Assembly: GCA_034112285.1 (NCBI GenBank)
Contig: JAWUVP010000084.1
Coordinates: forward strand, 1 to 13,501
Direction: 5' to 3'
Length of the DNA stretch: 13,501 bases
DNA from: JAWUVP01 sp034112285
GTDB taxonomy: Bacteria; Pseudomonadota; Gammaproteobacteria; JABDGN01
In this document: positions 5,495 to 12,422 of the stretch, in pieces
Layout of the letters: every line of letters begins with the position of its first letter
How positions within the stretch are numbered: position 1 is the stretch's first letter
Made by a program: the position numbers and the translations under genes
The notes under the pieces: generated by a model
What the model saw: the letters and a program-made list of their open reading frames with translations, nothing else
Databases searched by the model: none
Told to the model about the DNA's origin: nothing

Positions 5495-6088
5495 CTACCG
5501 TGCTGTTTTTTTAGGTGCTGCTGTTGGTGTTGCTTTAGCCTGCACCATTTTACCGCCGACCACTCTGCCGGTGATTTTGGCATTGGGCCCAACATTTACC
5601 AAACCGTCCTGACCAGAAAAAGTAATGTCGCCCGTCACGATAGTGTTGCCGCTTAAGGTGATCGTTTGTGGTGACACCACGCCGTCGCCACTGTTTTGCA
5701 CTAAAATACTTTTGGTTTGCGAGTCATTAAAACTGCTGGCATTGGTTGAAAGGGTAACCAATTCTGCGAAAGTGGTTTTTATTGCAGTCAATACACCATT
5801 GACTACGACCGCGCCTTTTACCGTTGATTGGTTCAAACTAACATCGCCATTTACGGTGACGTCATGAAATGTGGCTTTATTGGCGGTGAGGCTGCCATTA
5901 ACTTCGGTGCCTTGTTGCACTATTGTGCCACTAACCGTTAACGGTCCGTTGGCTGAAAGGCTGGGGACGGAGCCATCGGTGCACGTCATAGGGCCATAGG
6001 GGCCAGAATTGCTTTCGCACGGGTTGTCGGCGGCGAGCACTGCGCTTGAAAAAGCTAAGCAGCTGATTAGTAAGAGAATTTTGCGCAT
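5495..6088 (-). CDS. exported beta-helix repeat protein (hypothetical)
   Basis: A 197-aa protein with a Sec signal peptide (MRKILLLISCLAFSSAVLA, cleavage near residue 19-20). The mature N-terminus carries two cysteines (24, 36), enough for one disulfide. Residues 47-113 form four rungs that each begin with Asn-Gly (47, 64, 80, 97; spacing 17, 16, 17) and alternate Val/Thr/Leu, as in a right-handed beta-helix or bactofilin-like stack. A less regular part (114-180) continues with GDITFSG and KITGRVVGG. The tail is Lys/Ala/Pro-rich. Such folds often form surface or periplasmic structural proteins; no catalytic site is evident. The gene lies 56 bases downstream of bioC on the same strand and may share its transcript. 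Exact function unknown. Confidence 0.7.
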   Translation of the reverse strand: MRKILLLISCLAFSSAVLAADNPCESNSGPYGPMTCTDGSVPSLSANGPLTVSGTIVQQGTEVNGSLTANKATFHDVTVNGDVSLNQSTVKGAVVVNGVLTAIKTTFAELVTLSTNASSFNDSQTKSILVQNSGDGVVSPQTITLSGNTIVTGDITFSGQDGLVNVGPNAKITGRVVGGKMVQAKATPTAAPKKTAR

Positions 6089-6144
6089 TTTCTATTGTTT
6101 ACCTATTATTAAAAAAGTGAATATGCCAAATAATGGGCACTTAA

Positions 6145-6921
6145 TCAAGTTTTGCGTTGAATTTGGCTGGTATCAATGCGTACCATACCGTCTTGGTCTA
6201 TTTTGCTGGTCATGGGCTTGGCGCTTTTCCAGGCGTGGCCGTAGACAATTTCGTAGGTGAGCTCCACTTCATCGTCTTGCGAATAGGTGGCTTCTGAATT
6301 TAATAAGGCTATTTCGCCGTTGGCGGTTAAATCGGCTAGGGCATCGCTTATGTTGTCATATTCCACTGTGATTTGCTCGCTATCTAAAATAGGATCGCTC
6401 ATTTGTAGGCGGATTAAATCATCACCTAAATCGTGCATATCTATGAAAGCTTGTGCCGGTTGTAATTCTTTTAAGGTGTCTGGGCCGTAATAGCTAAAAA
6501 TGAACAAGCCTTCTTCGCTAAGCACGCGTTTTACTTCGTTGAATAAAGCACCTAAATCATTGACCCAGTGCAACATTAAATTTGCCACCACAATTGAAAC
6601 GCTATTATCGTCAAAGGGGAGTTGCTCGGCGCTGGCTTCAATTAATTGAAATGGTTTTTTGAATAAGCCTTTGTTTTTTACCAAGGCCAAACGTTGCTGG
6701 GCAGAGTCTACACCAATAATTTCTGCTTTAGGATAACGCTTGTTTAATAGGGGTAACATCGTGCCAAGCCCCGTGCCCAAATCTACAATGCGCGTGGGCT
6801 TAATGCTAATGGGATCTAAATGCAGCATCACACGCTCGCCAATTTCCGCATACAAATGCGCGGCTTCACAAAAACTGTCTGCGCTGTTATTGGCGACCTC
6901 GATTAACGCTTCAGCTTGCAC
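6145..6921 (-). CDS. bioC: malonyl-ACP O-methyltransferase BioC
   Basis: Methylates the free carboxyl of malonyl-ACP with S-adenosylmethionine, so that the fatty-acid machinery can build pimeloyl-ACP for biotin. The class I methyltransferase motif I is VDLGTGLGT (about 46-54 from the GTG start), followed by an acidic loop VDSAQQR (71-77), the post-motif segment LPFDDNSVSIVVANLMLHWV, and the C-terminal YGHAW typical of BioC from Legionella/Coxiella-type bacteria. I choose the GTG at 6921 because GAGG lies seven bases before it; this gives 258 aa and an 11-base overlap with the end of bioY. A TTG at 6939 would add six residues but has no ribosome site. The overlap implies translational coupling with bioY. 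No other bio gene is in the window. Confidence 0.88.
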   Translation of the reverse strand: MQAEALIEVANNSADSFCEAAHLYAEIGERVMLHLDPISIKPTRIVDLGTGLGTMLPLLNKRYPKAEIIGVDSAQQRLALVKNKGLFKKPFQLIEASAEQLPFDDNSVSIVVANLMLHWVNDLGALFNEVKRVLSEEGLFIFSYYGPDTLKELQPAQAFIDMHDLGDDLIRLQMSDPILDSEQITVEYDNISDALADLTANGEIALLNSEATYSQDDEVELTYEIVYGHAWKSAKPMTSKIDQDGMVRIDTSQIQRKT

Positions 6922-7483
6922 GCCAAAACCTCGGCACAATAATTGCCAACATAATGGCTTTGCACAATTCTGCTAACAGAAACGGCGCTGCGCCCACTAA
7001 ATAGGCTTTGTGCAAACCAATGGTGACACTTAAACCCAACATGCCAATAAATAAAATACCAAATACGCCCAACAAGGCCACCGCCAAGCTGGTGTACCAA
7101 TGCTGTGCGGCGCCGCGTTGTGCAGCCCAACCAGCCAGAAAACTCATGACAGGAAATGCCACCAAATAGCCGCCCGTGGGCCCAAGTAAATAAGCAAACC
7201 CAGTCGGTGCACCGGCAAACACCGGCAAGCCCAGACAGCCTGCTAGCAAGTAACTCACCGTGGCGCTAACCCCAATCCGCCAGCCCATGGTCATGGCAAT
7301 AAAAAGAACAGCGAAGCTCTGCAAGGTCACCGGCACGGGGCCTAAAGGAACTTCAACATGCGCTGCTGCGGCAATAATGGCCGCTGCGAGCAGTGTAATA
7401 CCAATATTATAATATTTAGTATGCATGCCTTGATAGCGTAACCGACTGATTAACCCTTGATTTCTTGCCTCTGAATGCGCCAT
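6911..7483 (-). CDS. bioY: biotin transporter BioY
   Basis: The 190-aa integral membrane substrate-binding (S) component of an ECF-type biotin uptake system, of usual length. About six membrane helices are visible, starting at residue 27. The family segments GPVPVTLQ (48-55) and GPTGGYLVAFP (101-111) are present. A strong ribosome site AAGGA lies seven bases before the ATG. No bioM or bioN (energising ATPase and T protein) is nearby, so it either works alone or shares a general ECF module encoded elsewhere. The pairing with bioC puts biotin uptake and the first step of biotin synthesis in one transcript, which suggests joint control by biotin, probably through BirA. Confidence 0.92.
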   Translation of the reverse strand: MAHSEARNQGLISRLRYQGMHTKYYNIGITLLAAAIIAAAAHVEVPLGPVPVTLQSFAVLFIAMTMGWRIGVSATVSYLLAGCLGLPVFAGAPTGFAYLLGPTGGYLVAFPVMSFLAGWAAQRGAAQHWYTSLAVALLGVFGILFIGMLGLSVTIGLHKAYLVGAAPFLLAELCKAIMLAIIVPRFWRAS

Positions 7484-7507
7484 AATGCAATCCTTGTGTA
7501 ATTAATA

Positions 7508-8257
7508 ATGCAAATTAAAACTATGTTAGCCACCGTTAAGACCCGCAGTTTACAAATATTCCAGCGCTTTGGCTATAGTCTATTGCCTGCAACCTGCATT
7601 GTTTGTCAATTACCCGCTGGCCGGGCGATGGATTTGTGTGCAGAATGTGAAATTCACCTCCATAACGATGCACCGCGTTGTACGCAATGCGCCTTACCGC
7701 TAGGTTCAGCGCCCACAACGGTGTTTTGCGGCCAATGCTTACAAAAGCCTCCCCCTTTTACGCGCACGCTTTGTTTGGGTGATTACCTGCCGCCGTTAGA
7801 TGGTTTATTGAACGATTTAAAATTTAACCATCACTTAGCGGGGGCAAAAGTGCTGGGGAATTTATTCGCCGATAAAATTCAACGCGCTTATGCCAACCGC
7901 ATCTTGCCGCAATGCATTATCCCCATTCCTTTGCACAAACAGCGCTTGCGTGAACGTGGCTTTAACCAAGCCATTGAGCTGGGCCGTATAATGAGCAAGC
8001 AGTTACAATTACCCCTGAAAATTGGCAATGTAAAGCGACGGCGAAATACCTCTCCCCAGCGAATTTTAACGGCGATTGAACGCAGGAAAAATTTGCGAGC
8101 CGCGTTTGTGGTAGGAAATGTTCAAGCAGATTATGTTGCACTACTAGATGATGTCATGACCACTGGCACCACTGTGCGGGAGCTCAGCTGCGCGCTGCTC
8201 AAAGCGGGAGTAAAGCGAGTGGATGTTTGGTGTGTGGCACGAACGTTTTTGAAATAG
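7508..8257 (+). CDS. comF: ComF-family phosphoribosyltransferase-like protein
   Basis: A 249-aa protein of the ComF/GntX family, linked to DNA uptake and use of external DNA in naturally competent bacteria; the biochemical role is not firmly established. The N-terminal part carries two four-cysteine zinc sites (C30, C33, C44, C47 and C58, C61, C74, C77). The C-terminal part is a type I phosphoribosyltransferase domain with the PRPP-binding motif VALLDDVMTTGTT (210-222) and the family segment PIPLHKQRLRERGFNQA (139-155). The ATG at 7508 has no ribosome site; an internal ATG at 7523 is an alternative. It is divergent from bioY with only 24 bases between the start codons. A comF-like gene beside biotin genes is common in gammaproteobacteria. 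Confidence 0.88.
   Translation: MQIKTMLATVKTRSLQIFQRFGYSLLPATCIVCQLPAGRAMDLCAECEIHLHNDAPRCTQCALPLGSAPTTVFCGQCLQKPPPFTRTLCLGDYLPPLDGLLNDLKFNHHLAGAKVLGNLFADKIQRAYANRILPQCIIPIPLHKQRLRERGFNQAIELGRIMSKQLQLPLKIGNVKRRRNTSPQRILTAIERRKNLRAAFVVGNVQADYVALLDDVMTTGTTVRELSCALLKAGVKRVDVWCVARTFLK
7523..7555. promoter_or_regulatory. possible BirA (biotin repressor) operator
   Basis: ATGTTAGCC-N15-AGTTTACAA resembles the known BirA site TTGTAAACC-N14/15-GGTTTACAA: the right half matches at eight of nine positions, the left at six of nine. It lies 40-72 bases upstream of the bioY start codon, where a repressor site would be expected, but also inside the first codons of comF. The match is imperfect and found by eye. 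Confidence 0.25.
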
Positions 8258-8304
8258 TTTCTTGGCAATAAACTGGTGTCTTGAGGGAAAGCGCATTATA
8301 AATC

Positions 8305-8321
8305 ATGTTATGTTGTAACAT
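8305..8321. promoter_or_regulatory. palindrome resembling a Zur-type site
   Basis: ATGTTAT-GTT-GTAACAT has the half-site spacing of the gammaproteobacterial zinc-repressor consensus ATGTTAT-ANT-ATAACAT, with differences in the centre and one arm. It lies between comF and galM, about 190 bases before galM. Neither neighbour is a typical Zur target, so it may be only a chance A+T-rich palindrome. Confidence 0.2.
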
Positions 8322-8382
8322 CTCGTTTGCCGACTTTATAAGCGAATATCTATTGTTACTAAATTTGTTCGTTTGAAAAAAA

Positions 8383-8432
8383 GTACGTCGCTATGCTTCT
8401 CTCAAAGACGACCAGGGAGAAAAAGTAATGAT
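8383..8432 (+). repeat. dispersed intergenic repeat, copy 2
   Basis: GTACGTCGCTA (8383-8393), a 13-base insert, then GACGACCAGGGAGAAAAAGT plus AATGAT (8407-8432). It matches the element at 124-162 in order and orientation, with the second block differing at only a few positions. It is again in the intergenic space upstream of a plus-strand gene, here galM. Confidence 0.55.
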
Positions 8433-8473
8433 TTACAATTTTTTTATAGAAAGTTTATACTTAATTTTAAAGG

Positions 8474-8507
8474 TATAATAACTCAACATCACGTAACGTT
8501 AAAAGGA
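8474..8507 (+). promoter_or_regulatory. galM -10 box and ribosome binding site
   Basis: A perfect TATAAT (8474-8479) lies 36 bases before the galM start, without a convincing -35 element. AAGGA (8503-8507) lies seven bases before the TTG at 8515, which decides that unusual start codon. Confidence 0.5.
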
Positions 8508-8514
8508 CAACCAT

Positions 8515-9456
8515 TTGCCAACCTTATCTCAACATACTTTGCAAAATAAGCAGCAATTGAAAATGACGGTTTTAAACTACGGTGCTACCATTCAAAAAAT
8601 CACCACCGCCCAAGGTAGCAACTTGGTTCTGGGTTACGATGAGCCTGAGCAGTACGTGCGCAGCAACCCTTATTATTATGGCGCTATTATTGGCCCACTG
8701 GCCAACCGAGTAGCAAAGGCTGAGTTTACGCTGGACAATAAAACATATCGTTTAGAGGCCAACGAAGGCGCGCATTGTTTGCACTCGGGCAGTGGTGGCT
8801 TGCATCAAGTGTATTGGCAGGTGAGAGAGATACCGGCTGAAAATAAATTGCAGTTAACCTATACCTCGGCTAAGGGTGAGGCGGGTTTTCTGGGAGGGGT
8901 GGAGTTTAAAATAACGTATCAGTTAACCGATGCGAATGAAATTATCATGAGTTATTCCGCCCAGTGCGACATTGCGCAGCCGATTGATTTAACCAACCAC
9001 ACTTATTGGAATTTAGCCGGGGGTGGCTCGGTGCTAGATTACCAAGTGCAGTCTAAGGCCAAGCATTATTTGCCGGTAGACCATGAAATGATCCCCACCG
9101 GTGAAATTAAAGCCCTTGAAGGTACTGCACTTGATTTCACGCAGGCCAAAACTTTTGCGGCCGACATCCAGGTGCTTAGTACCACTAAAGGTTACGACCA
9201 TTATTTTGTGTGCGACACGCAAGATGAGCAACTTAAATTTATGGCCAGCATTTATTCCCCAGCTAGCAAAACCCAATTAATCGTCTCAAGCACTGCGCCA
9301 GGATTTCAGTGTTACACGGGAAATTTTTTGCCCAAGGCACATGAAGGTTTTTGTATTGAAACGCAGGGCATGCCCAACAGCGTTAATCATTCAGCACTAA
9401 AAAATTGTGTGCATCGACATTACCAGGCAACAACGGTGTATCAACTGGTGATGTGA
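8515..9456 (+). CDS. galM: aldose 1-epimerase (galactose mutarotase)
   Basis: Interconverts the alpha and beta anomers of galactose, glucose and related aldoses in the cytoplasm. It is a 313-aa protein, close to the usual length, with the catalytic set visible: His90 in CLHSG, His162 in NHTYWNL, Asp228 in GYDHYF and the general base Glu282 in IETQ. The conserved GPLANRVAKAEFTL segment is at 60-73. The start is TTG, supported by AAGGA seven bases upstream and by the absence of an ATG at the family's N-terminus. No galK, galT or galE lies next to it, so it is probably a stand-alone gene; its sugar cannot be told from the sequence. Confidence 0.92.
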   Translation: MPTLSQHTLQNKQQLKMTVLNYGATIQKITTAQGSNLVLGYDEPEQYVRSNPYYYGAIIGPLANRVAKAEFTLDNKTYRLEANEGAHCLHSGSGGLHQVYWQVREIPAENKLQLTYTSAKGEAGFLGGVEFKITYQLTDANEIIMSYSAQCDIAQPIDLTNHTYWNLAGGGSVLDYQVQSKAKHYLPVDHEMIPTGEIKALEGTALDFTQAKTFAADIQVLSTTKGYDHYFVCDTQDEQLKFMASIYSPASKTQLIVSSTAPGFQCYTGNFLPKAHEGFCIETQGMPNSVNHSALKNCVHRHYQATTVYQLVM

Positions 9457-9484
9457 AGGTGAGGCTACGAACCAAAGCATGACA

Positions 9485-9530
9485 AGAAAACCACGTCGCA
9501 ACATTTATGGTAACGACGTGGCTAGGTTTT
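9485..9530. terminator. likely bidirectional terminator between galM and the small membrane protein gene
   Basis: CCACGTCG (9491-9498) pairs perfectly with CGACGTGG (9514-9521) across a 15-base loop. It is flanked by AGAAAA on the left and TAGGTTTT on the right, so T-rich runs follow the stem on both strands. It sits between two convergent genes, as expected. Confidence 0.55.
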
Positions 9531-9545
9531 ATAGCAATCTAATGA

Positions 9546-9863
9546 CTAGTCTTTAGTCTCTACGCACGTTGCGTCTTTTTTGCAGCAATCGCTAGCCTGC
9601 TCACTATGACAACCCTGCTTAGACATCATAAAACAGCATTTCAAAGCTTGCTTGATGGTCATGATCAAAGCCGTTAATAAGCTTAAGAAAAATACCGGCC
9701 AGCATAACAACCTTGAAGCCGTTTCTAACATGTGATATTCGGTGCCTACAGCGGCGGCAAAGGCTATGCCAATGAGTACGACAAGCAATTGTAAGACCAC
9801 GGCGCCTAGCAAGCACATGCCGACCAATGCCGCCCATTTACAAGATGATGACTTTTGATGCAT
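9546..9863 (-). CDS. small cysteine-rich membrane protein (hypothetical)
   Basis: A 105-aa protein from the ATG at 9863, which has AAGGA seven bases upstream; a longer version from 9923 lacks a ribosome site and adds no recognisable sequence. Two hydrophobic helices are visible (about 10-35 and 52-72), so it should span the inner membrane twice. Nine cysteines occur, most in the polar C-terminal tail (76, 77, 85, 93, 94, 100), including two CC pairs, with a nearby His. The tail could bind metal or sense redox state, but no known motif was recognised. It is divergent from the emr-like operon, with about 180 bases between starts, and may or may not be related to it. Confidence 0.6.
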   Translation of the reverse strand: MHQKSSSCKWAALVGMCLLGAVVLQLLVVLIGIAFAAAVGTEYHMLETASRLLCWPVFFLSLLTALIMTIKQALKCCFMMSKQGCHSEQASDCCKKDATCVETKD

Positions 9864-9943
9864 AAGATTTCCTTTTATTTGTGGATAACATGAATAGTAT
9901 GAGGGGTTTTTGCTGAAATTCAAGGCCTATTTTTGGCTTGTAA

Positions 9944-9960
9944 AGCCCGTACTGCGGGCT
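9944..9960. repeat. perfect hairpin AGCCCG-TACTG-CGGGCT in a divergent intergenic region
   Basis: Perfect 6-bp G+C-rich arms around a 5-base loop, flanked by AA on the left and ATTT on the right, much like a short intrinsic terminator. It lies between divergent genes, where a terminator has no gene to serve, so it may be an operator or a repetitive palindromic element. It is about 54 bases upstream of the TATAAT (10014-10019) that is the best -10 candidate for the emr-like operon. Confidence 0.35.
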
Positions 9961-10046
9961 ATTTAACCCCAAGCTAAGTCTTGGCGCTGCTATCTATTAT
10001 AAGCGAACTTAGTTATAATCTGTTCTTATATATAAAGGAAAGCGTG

Positions 10047-10889
10047 ATGAACACAGAGAATACTAAACCTAAAAGCAAATTTCTCACCTGGTTGATACTA
10101 ATTGGTATTTTTATCGTCGTAGTCGCCGCCATCTTATATTTCGTTCGCCAGGGCAAACTGTACCCCAGCACTGACGATAGCTACATACAAGCGCACATCG
10201 TTAACATAGCCCCCGAAGTCAATGGCCAAGTGACCCAAGTGTTGGTAAAAAACCATCAAGCCGTCACTAAAGGGCAGTTATTGTTTAGCATTGACCCACG
10301 CTCTTACCGATATGCCGCAGAAAAAGCCCAAGCACAATTAACCCTGGCCCGCCAACAAGGCGCGCGTATTTTTCCTTTGATTCGCGCGAATAAAGAAGCA
10401 CCAGCACAAGGCGATAAAATTGAAGCGCAAATTCAAGAAGCCTCAGCTGCTTTGCACCAAGCACAATATGACCTGTTGCATACGCAGGTGAGCGCGCCCG
10501 CTAATGGCGTGATTGCCAATTTAAAAGTACGCGTAGGTGACACAGTGAATTCAGGCATTAATTTATTTGCCATTGTTGAGCAGCAGCAGTTTTGGGTGAA
10601 TGCTAATTTTAAAGAAACACAATTATCACGCATTAAAGTGGGGCAAAGTGCCACCATTAAAGTCGACATGTACCCCAGTGTAAGCTTCAAAGGTATAGTG
10701 CAAAGCACTAGCCCTGGTGCGGGGACTATTTTTTCGTTATTACCGCCTGAAAATGCAACCGGCAACTGGGTTAAAGTTACACAGCGCGTAACAGTGAAGG
10801 TTATGATTACCGCTCTGAAAGCCAACTATCCATTATTAGCCGGCACCAGCGCCACAACAACGGTTGATACACTAGGTAATAAGCAGTAA
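10047..10889 (+). CDS. EmrA-like membrane fusion protein (HlyD family)
   Basis: The periplasmic adaptor that joins an inner-membrane drug exporter to an outer-membrane channel. One N-terminal membrane helix (13-33) is followed by the first half of a lipoyl domain (about 51-88), a helical hairpin (88-143), the second lipoyl half (144-180) and a beta-barrel. The EmrA signature PPENATGNWVKVTQR is at 233-247. The ATG at 10047 is chosen because AAAGGA lies seven bases upstream; the frame runs further up to 9981 without a ribosome site. At 280 aa it is much shorter than E. coli EmrA (about 390), and the missing part is in the alpha-helical hairpin that reaches the outer-membrane channel. It is the first gene of the operon; the transporter gene follows after five bases. 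Confidence 0.9.
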   Translation: MNTENTKPKSKFLTWLILIGIFIVVVAAILYFVRQGKLYPSTDDSYIQAHIVNIAPEVNGQVTQVLVKNHQAVTKGQLLFSIDPRSYRYAAEKAQAQLTLARQQGARIFPLIRANKEAPAQGDKIEAQIQEASAALHQAQYDLLHTQVSAPANGVIANLKVRVGDTVNSGINLFAIVEQQQFWVNANFKETQLSRIKVGQSATIKVDMYPSVSFKGIVQSTSPGAGTIFSLLPPENATGNWVKVTQRVTVKVMITALKANYPLLAGTSATTTVDTLGNKQ

Positions 10890-10894
10890 GTTTT

Positions 10895-12421
10895 ATGTCA
10901 GGCAACGCCCACACGCTCTCGCAAACAACAAAATGGCTCATCACTGTCACAGTGATGCTAGTCGCCGTCATGGAAGTGCTCGACATTACCATTGTGAATG
11001 TTGCCATGCGCGAAATGATGGGCACCTTTGGCGCAACCATTACTCAAATCACTTGGGTGATTACCGCCTACGTGGTCGCCTCTGCCATTGTGATGCCACT
11101 TACCGGATTTTTGGTTGAGAATTTTGGCCGGCGCCGTATTTTATTGGTGAACATTTTAGGTTTTTTAATTACTTCGGCATTGTGTGGCATCTCCAATTCG
11201 TTATTCGAAATAATTATCTTTCGCGCGTTGCAAGGTATATTTGGCGCGTCATTAATTCCCTTGTCGCAATTTATTTTACGCGATACGTTTACCAAAAAAG
11301 AATTAGGCAAAGCGATGGCCGTGTGGGCCATGGGTATTATGGTGGGACCCATTTTAGGGCCTACACTAGGCGGCTACATTACTGAGAGCTTAAGCTGGCA
11401 TTGGGTGTTTTTTATTAACATACCGGTATGCATTGTGGCTTTTGTGTTAACGCTGACCTACATTAAAGAAACCCCCACCAAAAAAATGCCGGTCGATTGG
11501 TTCGGTATTACCGCGCTGGCCGTTGGCATTGGTGCGTTGCAAACGTTTTTAGAAGAAGGCCATCATTATGATTGGTTTGCCTCTACCTTTATTGTTGCTT
11601 TATTTGTGGCGGCTGTTTTTGGGGTGAGCGCCTTTATTATTCGCAGCATGAATAACCCACACAGCGTGATTAAAATGTCGATTTTTAAAGACCGGCAATT
11701 TGTTAGCTGCACGCTACTCATGCTGCTCTACCCGATGATATTATTTGGCGCCATTGTGCTGCAACCGTTAATGAGTGAAGTGCTGATGCAATATCCACCG
11801 CAGCAAGCCGGGCTTATTATGGCGCCGCGCGGCTTGGCTAGCTTGTTGTTTATGCCTTTTATTCCAGTATTGGCGCAACGCTTTGGCGCAAAAATCATTA
11901 TTGCTATCGGCTTTTTAGTCACCGCTTATGGCACTTATTTAATGTCTCAATGGAATTTGCAAATCAACATGGGCAAAATGGCTTGGGAAGGTGTGGTGCA
12001 AGGCATTGGCATGAGCATGGTGTTTGGCCCGCTGTCGACTATAGTATTTGATAACTTGCCACCAGAAGATATTGCTTCTGCCGCGGGCATGTTTAGCTTT
12101 GCCCGCAACATTGGCATGTCGATTGGCATTGCCATGTTTACCACGGTGTTAACGCAACAAACACAAATTAATTGGAACCGCCTCGGCGGACACATCAACG
12201 CCATGAACCCCAACTTGTGGCACTGGCTAAATGTGCAGCATACCACCATGCAAAACCCCGTTACGGTGCAAAACTTAGCCCATATGTTATCGCGCCAAGC
12301 GAATATGATTGGCTACATTAATGTTTACTGGCTAGCCTCAATTTTATTTTTAGGGCTAATACCGTTAGTGCTGCTCATTAAGCGCAGTCGAATTAACCTT
12401 AATAGTATGGGCGCACATTGA
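10895..12421 (+). CDS. EmrB-like multidrug transporter, MFS DHA2 family
   Basis: A 508-aa proton-driven exporter with the 14-helix layout of the DHA2 family. Visible motifs: LDITIVNVA in helix 1 (29-37, with the membrane Asp30), the loop 2-3 motif GFLVENFGRRR (71-81), and the antiporter motif C in helix 5, GIMVGPILGPTLGG (147-160). This pattern is typical of EmrB, which exports hydrophobic compounds and fatty acids with EmrA as partner. The adaptor gene just upstream and the five-base gap support a working pair. An outer-membrane channel is not encoded in the window, so one from elsewhere would be needed. The alpha/beta hydrolase gene follows after one base. Confidence 0.92.
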   Translation: MSGNAHTLSQTTKWLITVTVMLVAVMEVLDITIVNVAMREMMGTFGATITQITWVITAYVVASAIVMPLTGFLVENFGRRRILLVNILGFLITSALCGISNSLFEIIIFRALQGIFGASLIPLSQFILRDTFTKKELGKAMAVWAMGIMVGPILGPTLGGYITESLSWHWVFFINIPVCIVAFVLTLTYIKETPTKKMPVDWFGITALAVGIGALQTFLEEGHHYDWFASTFIVALFVAAVFGVSAFIIRSMNNPHSVIKMSIFKDRQFVSCTLLMLLYPMILFGAIVLQPLMSEVLMQYPPQQAGLIMAPRGLASLLFMPFIPVLAQRFGAKIIIAIGFLVTAYGTYLMSQWNLQINMGKMAWEGVVQGIGMSMVFGPLSTIVFDNLPPEDIASAAGMFSFARNIGMSIGIAMFTTVLTQQTQINWNRLGGHINAMNPNLWHWLNVQHTTMQNPVTVQNLAHMLSRQANMIGYINVYWLASILFLGLIPLVLLIKRSRINLNSMGAH

Positions 12422-12422
12422 T

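Noticed and set aside
5405..5656. Cys-rich 83-aa open frame on the plus strand
   Set aside because: It is the shadow of the beta-helix gene and of the start of the leucine-rich gene on the minus strand.
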